Assembly (NCBI RefSeq): GCF_900116515.1
Contig: NZ_FPBA01000026.1
Location: 1-64,000 of the forward strand
Source: Geodermatophilus amargosae
GTDB lineage: Bacteria > Actinomycetota > Actinomycetes > Mycobacteriales > Geodermatophilaceae
Direction: 5' to 3'
DNA length: 64,000 bases
How positions within the stretch are numbered: the stretch's first letter is position 1; each line of letters opens with the position of its first letter. The notes under the pieces were generated by a model, which was given only the letters and a program-made list of their open reading frames with translations, searched no databases and was not told the DNA's origin. Shown here piece after piece: positions 16,781-24,652 of this stretch. A program made the translations under genes and the position numbers.

Positions 16781-17179
16781 CTACGCCGCGTCGTCGATGG
16801 CGTCGTCGATGGAGCCGTCGAAGGTGTCGTCCACGGCATCGACGATGACGTCGTCGGCGGCGTCCTCGAGGCCCACCATGACCTCGTTGGTCTGCAGGGT
16901 GACCAGCCGGGCCAGCGCGTGGTCCTCGACCGGCCGGCCGGAGACCTGCGCGATGGCGTCGAGCTGCGCGGCGACCAGTCCGCGGGCCGCCTGGTAGACG
17001 TCGGCGGCGGAGACGGCCATGTCGAGCTCGTCGAGCCACAGCCGGCCGTCGGGCAGCACCCGGACGTCGGAGTGGCCGCCCACGCCGAGGTCGGCGGCAG
17101 CACTGGTCAGGACGGACATGCCGGCGCGCAGCTCGGTCAGACGGCGGGAGCGGCGGTCGGGGGACGACGGCACGGACAT
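16781..17179 (-). CDS. Hypothetical protein with acidic C-terminal tail
   Basis: A 132-residue soluble protein not recognised from any named family. The middle (HSDVRVLPDGRLWLDELDMA, DVYQAARGLVAAQLDAIAQV) looks like a small alpha/beta domain. The last 30 residues are strongly acidic and repetitive, with DD pairs spaced by hydrophobic residues (ADDVIVDAVDD, TFDGSIDDAIDDAA). The ATG start has GAGGAG a few bases upstream, so the gene is probably real. It lies upstream of the response-regulator gene on the same strand, about 130 bp away. No function can be assigned. Confidence 0.65.
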   Translation of the reverse strand: MSVPSSPDRRSRRLTELRAGMSVLTSAAADLGVGGHSDVRVLPDGRLWLDELDMAVSAADVYQAARGLVAAQLDAIAQVSGRPVEDHALARLVTLQTNEVMVGLEDAADDVIVDAVDDTFDGSIDDAIDDAA

Positions 17180-17365
17180 GACGTCTCCTCTCGGACGGGC
17201 CCGATGACCTCGGGACGTGCCCTCAGAGTCGGCACCCCGGTCGCGCCGCTGGAGTCCTCCTGTGGCGCGCGCCGACCCGAGTGACGGGAGGGACGAGACG
17301 TTGCGCGCCCGACCCGCGCGGCGGGCCCTTCCCCCGGGGAGCGGCGACCTGCAGCATGCCCCGCC

Positions 17366-17788
17366 GTGACCAGCCGTCCCGGGTGCACCCGCCGTCGTCA
17401 GCGCTCCGAGCGGAAGGCCGGCGGTTCCGGCGACGGCTGCGACGGCTGCGAGAGCGGCTGTGACGCCATCAGTCTGTTCTCCCTGCTGTGGCTGGCCCTC
17501 CCCGCGGCGCTGGTCACGCCCGCGCCGGCCGGGACGCCGTGGGGGGCGCGCTGGCCGGTCCGGCTGGTCGTCGCCTACCGCGCGCGGGTCAGCCCGGCCC
17601 GGCCGCCGTGCTGCCCGTTCACGCCGACCTGCTCGACCTACGGGCTCGACGCGCTGCGGAACCACGGGCTCCTGCGCGGGGGCCGGCTCACCGTCGCCCG
17701 GCTGCGCCGCTGCCGCCCGGGCGCGGGTGGCAGCGACCCGGTGCCCGCCCCGGCCCGGGCCGCCTCCCAGGCCCTCGTCCAGGCGTAG
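17366..17788 (+). CDS. yidD: YidD-like membrane protein insertion efficiency factor
   Basis: The central region VRLVVAYRARVSPARPPCCP, then FTPTCSTYGLDALRNHGLLR and RLRRCRPGAGGSDPVP carries the invariant YidD features: Y-R-x-x-V/I-S-P, the CxFxPTCSxY block, the H-G motif and the RCxP...G-x-DPVP tail. YidD helps YidC insert membrane proteins. The 140-residue form is longer than the usual 70-100. An N-terminal extension contains a Gly/Cys-rich stretch (GDGCDGCESGCDAISLF) followed by a hydrophobic helix. The gene is not next to rnpA/yidC as usual but stands beside the metE-like remnant. The GTG start is the most upstream sensible one; the true start could lie inside the extension. Confidence 0.8.
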   Translation: MTSRPGCTRRRQRSERKAGGSGDGCDGCESGCDAISLFSLLWLALPAALVTPAPAGTPWGARWPVRLVVAYRARVSPARPPCCPFTPTCSTYGLDALRNHGLLRGGRLTVARLRRCRPGAGGSDPVPAPARAASQALVQA

Positions 17789-17789
17789 C

Positions 17790-18289
17790 CCCACACCTCC
17801 TGGGCCACCGCGACGACCAGCGCCAGCTCGGCCACCTGCTCGTCGCGGGTGAGGGCGTTGCCCTCCACGGTCGAGGAGAAGCCGCACTGCGGCGAGATCG
17901 CGAGCCGCTCGAGCGGGACGTACCGCGCGGCCTCGTCGATCCGGCGCCTGAGGTCGTCCCTGCTCTCCAGCTCCGGCCGCTTCGTCGTCACCGGGCCGAG
18001 GACCACCCGCTTGCCCCGGGGCACGGAGCGCAGCGGCTCGAACCCGCCGGAGCGGGCGTCGTCGTCCTCGAGGGAGAAGCCGTCGACCTCCAGTCCGCCG
18101 AACAGCGCCTCGGCGACGAGGTTGTAGCCGCCCTCGGCCACCCACGAGGAGCGGAAGTCGCCCCGGCACATGTGCGTGGTGACCGTCAGGTCCTCCGGCC
18201 GCCCGGCCAGCGCGGCGTCGGTCTGCCGGATGTAGCGCTCGTGCTGGTGCTCGTCGCTCTCCCTGCGGGGGACCGGGGTCGCGCAGGCC
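17790..18289 (-). pseudogene. Cobalamin-independent methionine synthase-like protein (MetE C-terminal type), truncated remnant
   Basis: The frame carries the C-terminal half of the MetE-like (UROD/MetE fold) family: ERYIRQTDAALAGRPEDLTV, HMCRGDFRSSWVAEGG, the substrate segment LEDDDARSGGFEPLR, and the zinc-ligand region SPQCGFSSTVEGNALT. Upstream an in-frame TGA closes the frame just past 18300 and no start codon is available; about 200 N-terminal residues are missing. At the other end the usual stop after EVWG is lost (TAC), and the frame runs on into the antisense of yidD. So both ends are damaged. It is wedged between yidD and ybdD and is most simply a deletion remnant. Confidence 0.75.
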
Positions 18290-18484
18290 TCAGCAGCAGC
18301 GGCTCACGGGGTTGCGCTCGAGCGCGTCGGCGCGCCGCCGCTCGAACTCCCGCCGGGACACCGGCTCGTGCCCGTGCTCGGCACAGTGCGCCAGGTAGTC
18401 GTCCCAGCGGGCCTCGCCGGTGAACTCCTTCAAGTACCAGCGCACGCCCTGCCAGGCCCGGACGACCGCGGCGGACGCCGTCAC
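18290..18484 (-). CDS. ybdD: YbdD/YjiX-family protein (DUF466)
   Basis: A 64-residue protein with the family pattern VRAWQGVRWYLKEFTGEARW, DDYLAHCAEHGHEPVSRREF and a C-terminal SRCC. It follows cstA with a 4-base ATGA overlap, the standard arrangement. In enterobacteria the small YbdD/YjiX protein is needed with CstA/BtsT for pyruvate uptake. The Cys pair at the very end is typical of the family. Its stop abuts the metE-like remnant. Confidence 0.9.
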   Translation of the reverse strand: MTASAAVVRAWQGVRWYLKEFTGEARWDDYLAHCAEHGHEPVSRREFERRRADALERNPVSRCC

Positions 18485-20694
18485 TTCTCCTCCGCCTCGG
18501 TGCGGCCGGCGCCGGCGCCGACGAGTCGCTCGTGCTCGGCGATGGCCCGCTTCTCCTCCTGCGTCGCGAACAGCCCGGCCGGCTCGACGAGCTTCGACGG
18601 CACGGCCGGTTCCTCGGTGGTCGGGAGACCACGGTTGCGGATCGCCTTCACGATGATCACGGCCGCGTGGGCGGCCACGACCAGCGTCAGCAGTGCGAAG
18701 AGGGCCTGCAGGATGCCGTTGAGCGTCGAGTTGAAGATGACCTGGTCCATCTGGCCCTGGTCCTGGGCGGGCGCCAGGACCTCCCCGGCGTCCTGGGCGT
18801 CGCGGTAGACGCCCGCCTGGGTGAAGTACCCGACCCGCGGATCACCGGAGAAGACCTTCTGCCAGCTCGCGGTCATGGTGATGACGAGGTCCCAGACCAG
18901 CGGGATGCCGGTCACCCACGCGTAGCGCAGCTTCCCGTGCTTGACCAGCAGCACCGTGCAGAGCGTCAGCGCGATGGCGGCGAGCAGCTGGTTGGCGATG
19001 CCGAACAGCGGGAAGAGCTGGTTGACGCCGCCCAGCGGGTCGGTGACGCCGATGTAGAGCACCGAGCCCCACAGGCCGACGACGACGGCGCTGGCGATGA
19101 TGTTGCCCGGCCGCCACGACAGGTCGCCGAACTTCTTCCAGACGTTGCCGATCGTGTCCTGCAGCATGAACCGGCCGACCCGGGTGCCCGCATCGACGGC
19201 GGTGAGGATGAACAGCGCCTCGAACATGATCGCGAAGTGGTACCAGAACGCCTGGCCGCCGCCGCCGAACGCCTGGCTGAACACCTGCGCAAGACCCACG
19301 GCCAGCGCCGGGGCGCCGCCGGTCCGGGAGATCAGCGTGTCCTCCTGGACCGCCGCCGACGCCGCGCCGAGGCTCTCCGCGGTGGTGTCGAAGCCCAACC
19401 CCTGCACGAACGTGGCCGCCGACTCCACGGTCCCGCCGGTGGCACCGGCCGGGCTGTTCATCGCGAAGTAGAGGCCCTGGTCGATCACGCAGGCGGCGAT
19501 CAGCGCGCTGACGGCCACGAACGACTCCATCAGCATGCCGCCGTAGCCGATCAGGCGGACCTGGCCCTCCTTGGCGACCATCTTCGGCGTCGTCCCCGAG
19601 GAGATCAGCGCGTGGAATCCGGACAGGGCGCCGCACGCGATCGTGATGAACACGAAGGGGAACAGCGATCCGGCGAAGACCGGGCCGGTGCCCTCCCGGG
19701 CGAAGTCGGTGACGGCCTCGGCCTGGAGCACCGGCCGGGCGATGATCAGGCTGATCGCCAGCAGGACGATGACGCCGACCTTCATGAACGTCGACAGGTA
19801 GTCGCGCGGGGTCAGCAGCAGCCAGACCGGCAGCACCGAGGCGACGAAGCCGTAGATGACCAGCGCGAGGACCAGCCACTCCTTGGAGAGGGTCAGCGCG
19901 TCGCCGAGACCGGTGTCCTCGATCCAGCCGCCGGCCACGATCGCCAGCAGCAGCAGGGCGACGCCGATGCCGGTCGCCTCGAGCACCCTGCCCGGCCGGA
20001 GCCGGCGCAGGTAGACGCCCATGAACAGGGCGATGGGGACGGTCAGCCCGATCGAGAACACGCCCCACGGCGACTCGGCCAGCGCGTTCACCACGATCAG
20101 TGCCAGGACGGCCAGGATGATGATCATGATCGCGAAGACCGCGATCAGCGCGGCGACCCCGCCGACGACGCCGATCTCCTCGCGGATCATCTGGCCGAGG
20201 CTCTTCCCGTTGCGCCGCATCGAGAAGAACATGACGACGAGGTCCTGGACGGCTCCGGCGAAGATGACGCCGACGACGATCCAGATGGTCCCGGGCAGGT
20301 AGCCCATCTGGGCCGCGAGGACCGGGCCGACGAGCGGGCCGGCGCCGGCGATCGCGGCGAAGTGGTGGCCGAAGAGCACCCGGCGGTCGGTGACGTCGAA
20401 GTCGACGCCGTTCTCCAGCCGCTCGGCCGGGGTCGCCCGCTTGTCGTCGGCCCGCAGCACCTTGTAGGTGATGAACCTCGAGTAGAAGCGGTACGCGATC
20501 GCGTACGAGCACAGCGCGGCGAACAGCAGCCACAGCGCCGAGATCGTCTCGCCGCGGGCGATGGCCAGCACGCCCCAGCAGACCGCGCCGACGACGGCGA
20601 CCGCCGTCCACACGAGGACGCTCTTCAGCGGAGGGCGGCCCGTCCCGGCAGGAGCCCCGCCGTCGGTGTCCGACCTGTTGACGGTGGTGGACAC
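18481..20694 (-). CDS. cstA: Carbon starvation protein CstA (pyruvate/peptide transporter)
   Basis: A large membrane transporter of about 737 residues with the CstA N-terminal block (RFYSRFITYKVLRADDKRAT, GHHFAAIAGAGPLVGPVLAA, QMGYLPGTIWIVVGVIFAGA), many further helices, and the conserved C-terminal region (GGVNQLFPLFGIANQLLAAI). CstA proteins take up pyruvate and possibly peptides under carbon limitation. Start choice: GAGGAGG lies directly against an ATG at 20700 but six bases before the in-frame GTG at 20694, so I prefer GTG. A still longer frame exists upstream but is low complexity. It forms a two-gene operon with ybdD. Confidence 0.93.
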   Translation of the reverse strand: MSTTVNRSDTDGGAPAGTGRPPLKSVLVWTAVAVVGAVCWGVLAIARGETISALWLLFAALCSYAIAYRFYSRFITYKVLRADDKRATPAERLENGVDFDVTDRRVLFGHHFAAIAGAGPLVGPVLAAQMGYLPGTIWIVVGVIFAGAVQDLVVMFFSMRRNGKSLGQMIREEIGVVGGVAALIAVFAIMIIILAVLALIVVNALAESPWGVFSIGLTVPIALFMGVYLRRLRPGRVLEATGIGVALLLLAIVAGGWIEDTGLGDALTLSKEWLVLALVIYGFVASVLPVWLLLTPRDYLSTFMKVGVIVLLAISLIIARPVLQAEAVTDFAREGTGPVFAGSLFPFVFITIACGALSGFHALISSGTTPKMVAKEGQVRLIGYGGMLMESFVAVSALIAACVIDQGLYFAMNSPAGATGGTVESAATFVQGLGFDTTAESLGAASAAVQEDTLISRTGGAPALAVGLAQVFSQAFGGGGQAFWYHFAIMFEALFILTAVDAGTRVGRFMLQDTIGNVWKKFGDLSWRPGNIIASAVVVGLWGSVLYIGVTDPLGGVNQLFPLFGIANQLLAAIALTLCTVLLVKHGKLRYAWVTGIPLVWDLVITMTASWQKVFSGDPRVGYFTQAGVYRDAQDAGEVLAPAQDQGQMDQVIFNSTLNGILQALFALLTLVVAAHAAVIIVKAIRNRGLPTTEEPAVPSKLVEPAGLFATQEEKRAIAEHERLVGAGAGRTEAEEK

Positions 20695-20833
20695 GGGCAT
20701 CCTCCTCGGTGCGCAGACGGCGCCCGGACGACGCCGTCCTGGAGACGCGGCGAGCATGCCAAGGGTGCGCACCGACCGCCCGCTGAGGCGTCCGGTCGTG
20801 ACCGGCTCGTGACCGGCCCGCGGCACCGGCCGG

Positions 20834-21364
20834 TCAGCGGCGGGACGACCAGGGCCGCACCCCGGCCTCCCCCGACACCAGCCGCTCGACCGCCCCGTAG
20901 ACGAGCAGGCCGGGGACGACCAGCAGCGACGGCGGCAGCACCAGGGGCGCAGCCAGCAGCGAGATCACCAGGACGCCCGGCGCCGACAGCACCCACCCGC
21001 GCCGTCGCTGCGGGTCGGCGAGGGCTCCCCACCGGACGCCGGTCCACATCAGCCAGCGCAGCACCACCGGGACGCCGGCCTCGCGCATCGCGCGGCGGAA
21101 GACCCCATCGGCGTCGCGGGAGGAGACGGCGCCGGTGGCGATGCCGACGGTGCACAGCCAGTCGTGCAGCACCGCCGCGAGCGTGTAGCGGCCGGCCCGG
21201 GGCACCAGCCACAGCACCGGCCGCGGCACCGTGGCCAGGTCGGTGCTGAAGCCTGCCGGGACGACGAAGCGGTCGCGCCGGCCGTGGTAGGCGAGCGGCT
21301 CGACCAGCGTCCAGCCCTCGGCGCCGGTGGTGCGCAGGAGCGCGGCGGAGGTCTCGAAGGGCAC
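20834..21364 (-). CDS. DUF1353 domain protein with C-terminal membrane segments
   Basis: The N-terminal 120 residues match DUF1353, a domain known from phage and bacterial proteins: LVEPLAYHGRRDRFVVPAGF, STDLATVPRPVLWLVPRAGR, VLHDWLCTVG and FRRAMREAGVPVVLRWLMW. The HDW motif and the paired Asp/His suggest a metal-binding, possibly peptidase-like site, but no activity is proven. The last 60 residues form two hydrophobic helices (VLVISLLAAPLVLPPSLLVV). The GTG at 21364 is the best start since everything upstream is Arg-rich low complexity; the ribosome site is weak. It is divergent from the heme-oxygenase-like gene. Confidence 0.7.
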   Translation of the reverse strand: MPFETSAALLRTTGAEGWTLVEPLAYHGRRDRFVVPAGFSTDLATVPRPVLWLVPRAGRYTLAAVLHDWLCTVGIATGAVSSRDADGVFRRAMREAGVPVVLRWLMWTGVRWGALADPQRRRGWVLSAPGVLVISLLAAPLVLPPSLLVVPGLLVYGAVERLVSGEAGVRPWSSRR

Positions 21365-21459
21365 GCCGCGATCCTGCCGTCCGGGGGCCGCGCCCGCGCG
21401 GACGGCTCCTCGCGCGGCATCACATCGTGCGCGGTGCATCGAACCCGCCGCGGCTGGGC

Positions 21460-22482
21460 ATGGCCGGGACCATGCGCCTGCCCGAGCCACGGGGCCCCCT
21501 GTCCGACGCCCTCCGCGACGACCTGCTCGCCGGGTCGGTCTCCCCCGCGACCGTCGACCTGGCCCGCACCACCGCCGAGACCAGTGCCGACCCCCTGCAC
21601 GACGACGACCTGCAGCTGGCACTGGCGCTCTGCTACGAGGTGCACTACCGCGGGTTCGACGGGGTCGACGACACGCTCGAGTGGGACCCCGACCTGCTCA
21701 CCCTGCGGGCGCACCTGGAGCGCCGGCACCTCGCGGCGCTGCGCGAGCTGACCGGACCCGTTCCCGCGACCGGCGACCCGGTGGACCAGCAGCTGGCCGC
21801 GCTGATCGCCGCCGACGACGGCCCGTCGCTGTCCTCCTACATGGCCAAGCGGGGCACCGCGGAGCAGTGGCGCGAGTACCTGACCCTGCGGTCGGTCTAC
21901 CACCTCAAGGAGGCCGACCCGCACACCTTCGCCATCCCGCGGCTGTCGGGCCGCGCCAAGGCCGCGATGGTCGAGATCCAGGCCGACGAGTACGGCGGCG
22001 GTGCACCCGAGCGCATGCACAGCGAACTGTTCGCCGGGATGATGCGCGACCTCGGCCTCGACGCCGGTTACGGCGCCCTGTGGGACGACGCCCCCGCCGT
22101 GGCGTTCACCTCCGTCAACACCATGTCGCTGTTCGGCCTGCACCGGCGCTGGCGGGGCGCGGCGCTGGGGCACCTCGCCTGCGTGGAGATGACCTCCTCG
22201 GAGCCCAGCCGCCGGTACGCGGCCGGACTGCGCCGGCTCGGCCACGGCGGGGCGACGACCGTGTTCTACGACGAGCACGTCGAGGCCGACGCCGTGCACG
22301 AGCAGATCGCGTCGGTGGACATGTGCGGCTCGCTGGTGGCCGAGGACCCCTCGCTGACCGCTGACGTGCTGTTCGGCGCCGCCTGCTCCCTGGCGCTCGA
22401 CGGGCTGGCCGCCGGTCACCTCCTCGGCGCGTGGGAGGCCGGGACCTCGGCCCTGCGCGGGGAGCGCGCGCTGGCGGCCTGA
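21460..22482 (+). CDS. Iron-containing redox enzyme family protein (heme-oxygenase-like fold)
   Basis: A soluble protein of about 340 residues. It shows the diiron heme-oxygenase-like (HDO, Pfam Haem_oxygenas_2) pattern: LALCYEVHYRGF, RSVYHLKEADPHTFAIPRLS, MVEIQADEYGGGAPERMHSE and YDEHVEADAVHEQIA, the last two supplying Glu/Asp/His metal ligands. HDO enzymes use a diiron centre and O2 for N-oxygenation, decarboxylation or alkene formation. Without a biosynthetic neighbour the substrate is unknown. Start: ATG at 21460 or 21472, neither with a strong ribosome site. The 121 bp to the next gene argue against an operon. Confidence 0.75.
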   Translation: MAGTMRLPEPRGPLSDALRDDLLAGSVSPATVDLARTTAETSADPLHDDDLQLALALCYEVHYRGFDGVDDTLEWDPDLLTLRAHLERRHLAALRELTGPVPATGDPVDQQLAALIAADDGPSLSSYMAKRGTAEQWREYLTLRSVYHLKEADPHTFAIPRLSGRAKAAMVEIQADEYGGGAPERMHSELFAGMMRDLGLDAGYGALWDDAPAVAFTSVNTMSLFGLHRRWRGAALGHLACVEMTSSEPSRRYAAGLRRLGHGGATTVFYDEHVEADAVHEQIASVDMCGSLVAEDPSLTADVLFGAACSLALDGLAAGHLLGAWEAGTSALRGERALAA

Positions 22483-22603
22483 GTCGCGATCGGGTCACGT
22501 GCTCCGGCACTGACTCGTTCCGGCTGCACTCCGCGACGCCGCTGCCGAACCTCTGGGCGCAGGACACCGGAGGACCGGGGTCCCTCGACCCCGGAGGACG
22601 ACC

Positions 22604-24163
22604 ATGTGGCGGCGCACCGGCCAGGACCCGTCCGCGAAGCCGGACACCGCGCCCGTGCCGCGCGACGTCGAGACCCTCGAGAAGGTGGTCGAGGCCCTCG
22701 ACGGCGGTGTGTCGACCGTGCTCGAGGCCCACGTCGCCGTCGTCCGGACCATCGTGGAGACCTGCGGTCTCGGGTACGGCGCGGTGTGGCTGCCCGACGG
22801 CGCGGGGGCGTTCCGGCTCGCCTGGGAGGGCGGCCCGCTCACCCCGGCCATGTCGGCCTCGTGGGCCCGCGACGGCCGGCTGACCGAGGAGGCCGGCCTG
22901 GGCGGGCGCGCGCTGCGGGAGCGCCGGACGGTCCACATGGAGGGCACCCCGGCCGGACGCGGTCAGTGCATCCGCTGGGAGACCGCCTGGGCGGCCGGTG
23001 CCCGCGACGGCTGTTTCCACCCCGCCGTCGACGACGGCCGGGTCACCGCCGTCCTCGAGTTCCACGACGCCACGCCGCTGCCGTTCTTCGGCGTGCGCCA
23101 GGAGAAGTGGCGCGCGATCAGCCGGCTGCTCAACCACGCCCGGCAGTCCGCCCTGGCCACCTCCGCGCTCAAGGAGACCCTCGACGACCGCGCCGCGGTG
23201 ACCACCGTGGTCACCCGGGTCGGCGAGGCCACGGACGAGGCCTCGGCCCTGCGGACGGCGCTGGAGACGGTGCGCACGGCCTTCGGCTGGGCCTACGGCT
23301 CCTTCTGGGCACTCGACGAGGCCGAGGACGTGCTGCGCTTCCAGCTCGAGTCCGGCTCGGCCGGCGAGGAGTTCCGCAAGGTCACCCTGGCCGCCAGCTT
23401 CGCCGAGGGCGTGGGCCTGTCGGGCCGGGCGTGGAAGCGGCGCGACCTGGTGTTCGTCCGTGACCTGGCCGAGGTCACCGACTGCGTGCGCCGCCCCGCC
23501 GCCCAGCGGGCGGGCGTGAAGTCCGGCGTCTGCTTCCCGGTGACCGCCGGGGGCCGCGTCATCGGCACGATGGACTTCTTCGTCACCGAGACCATCGACC
23601 TGTCCGACTCGCGGGCCGACGCGCTCCGCAACGTGCAGCAGCTGGTCAGCCAGCGCCTGGACGTCCTGCGCCGCGCCGCGGCCGACGCCCAGCGCTCCCG
23701 CGAGCTGCTCGACAGCGTCGACCGGCTGCGCGAGGCCGCCGACGCGGCGGGCCAGGTGGCCGAGAACGCCGTCGCCCAGGCGTCGACGATGACCGCGGAG
23801 GTCGCGGCCCTCACCGAGGCCTCGACGTCGATCGGCGAGGTCATCCGGATCATCTCCGGCATCGCCGACCAGACGAACCTGCTCGCCCTCAACGCCACGA
23901 TCGAGGCGGCGCGGGCCGGGGAGCTCGGCCGCGGCTTCGCCGTCGTCGCCAGCGAGGTCAAGGACCTGGCCCGGGAGACCGCGTCGGCCACGCAGCGGGT
24001 GTCGGACCAGATCGCCGGCATCCAGGCCAGCAGTGACCAGGTCACCGCCGGCATCCACGCCACCAGCGAGGTGATCGGCCAGCTCGACGCGGTGCAGGCC
24101 CGGATCACCGACGTGCTCGAGGAGCAGGTCCGGATGGCCCGGTCCATCCAGGACCACGCCTGA
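22604..24163 (+). CDS. Soluble methyl-accepting chemotaxis-like signal transducer with two GAF domains
   Basis: A 519-residue protein without membrane segments. Two GAF-type sensor domains lie at roughly residues 35-185 ([20 protein letters not shown]) and 200-350 ([40 protein letters not shown]). They are followed by a short MCP signalling domain from residue 375. The hairpin tip reads [40 protein letters not shown], the canonical CheA/CheW contact. The helical arms are short, ending about 75 residues after the tip. GGAGG precedes the ATG. No che or flagellar gene is in the window, so its kinase partner lies elsewhere. Cys in the second GAF might bind a redox cofactor (speculative). Confidence 0.88.
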   Translation: MWRRTGQDPSAKPDTAPVPRDVETLEKVVEALDGGVSTVLEAHVAVVRTIVETCGLGYGAVWLPDGAGAFRLAWEGGPLTPAMSASWARDGRLTEEAGLGGRALRERRTVHMEGTPAGRGQCIRWETAWAAGARDGCFHPAVDDGRVTAVLEFHDATPLPFFGVRQEKWRAISRLLNHARQSALATSALKETLDDRAAVTTVVTRVGEATDEASALRTALETVRTAFGWAYGSFWALDEAEDVLRFQLESGSAGEEFRKVTLAASFAEGVGLSGRAWKRRDLVFVRDLAEVTDCVRRPAAQRAGVKSGVCFPVTAGGRVIGTMDFFVTETIDLSDSRADALRNVQQLVSQRLDVLRRAAADAQRSRELLDSVDRLREAADAAGQVAENAVAQASTMTAEVAALTEASTSIGEVIRIISGIADQTNLLALNATIEAARAGELGRGFAVVASEVKDLARETASATQRVSDQIAGIQASSDQVTAGIHATSEVIGQLDAVQARITDVLEEQVRMARSIQDHA

Positions 24164-24237
24164 AGTGAGGACCCCGCTGCCCCCCACCGCCCGCACGCCC
24201 GCGGCGGGACCCTGCAGCAGGGCCACTCAGGAGCAAC

Positions 24238-24275
24238 GGCGGGGCGGGCCGGGCACGGGGCCGGCCCGCGCCGCC
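24238..24275. terminator. 15-bp hairpin between convergent genes
   Basis: Arms 24238-24252 and 24261-24275 pair at 14 of 15 positions around an 8-base loop. It lies between the chemoreceptor stop and the convergent CDGSH gene and can serve as terminator for both. Confidence 0.65.
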
Positions 24276-24285
24276 GTGCGTCCGC

Positions 24286-24609
24286 TCAGTCGGGCGCCGG
24301 CCGGCCGGCCTGATGCAGGATCGCCGCGGCCGGGCGGGGCCGGCTGGGCGCGCTCGGCGCGGAGAACCCCGAGCGCTTGTGGGTGCCGTCGCAGAACGGC
24401 TTGATGCCGGACTTGCCGCACCGGCACAGCGCGACGGTCTTGCGGCCCGGGTCGATCTCGGCGCCGTCCTGGTCGACCAGCCGGAAGTCCCCGCGCACGA
24501 TCAGCGGTCCGTCGCGGTAGGGCGTGATGGTGGCGCCCTCGCCCACGCCCCGGCCCTCGGCGGGCGGGTCGTCGTCGGGGAGGTCGTCGGCGGGAACGGC
24601 TGAGCTCAC
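24286..24609 (-). CDS. CDGSH iron-sulfur domain protein
   Basis: A 107-residue protein whose C-terminal half holds a complete CDGSH [2Fe-2S] motif, CRCGKSGIKPFCDGTHKRSG (three Cys and one His ligand), preceded by the usual lead-in ITPYRDGPLIVRGDFRLVDQ and AEIDPGRKTVAL. Bacterial CDGSH proteins of this kind carry a labile 2Fe-2S cluster for redox or cluster transfer. The first 35 residues are acidic (DDLPDDDPPAEGR) and probably disordered. The GTG start at 24609 follows GGGGA. It is 44 bp downstream of glnE on the same strand. Confidence 0.88.
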   Translation of the reverse strand: MSSAVPADDLPDDDPPAEGRGVGEGATITPYRDGPLIVRGDFRLVDQDGAEIDPGRKTVALCRCGKSGIKPFCDGTHKRSGFSAPSAPSRPRPAAAILHQAGRPAPD

Positions 24610-24652
24610 TCCCCCAGCGTGCCCCGCGGCCGCAACCGGCACACCCGGCGGG

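Noticed and set aside
20834..21364. DUF1353 gene as a prophage remnant
   Set aside because: No other phage-like gene, integrase or attachment repeat lies nearby; it has membrane helices and normal codon use.
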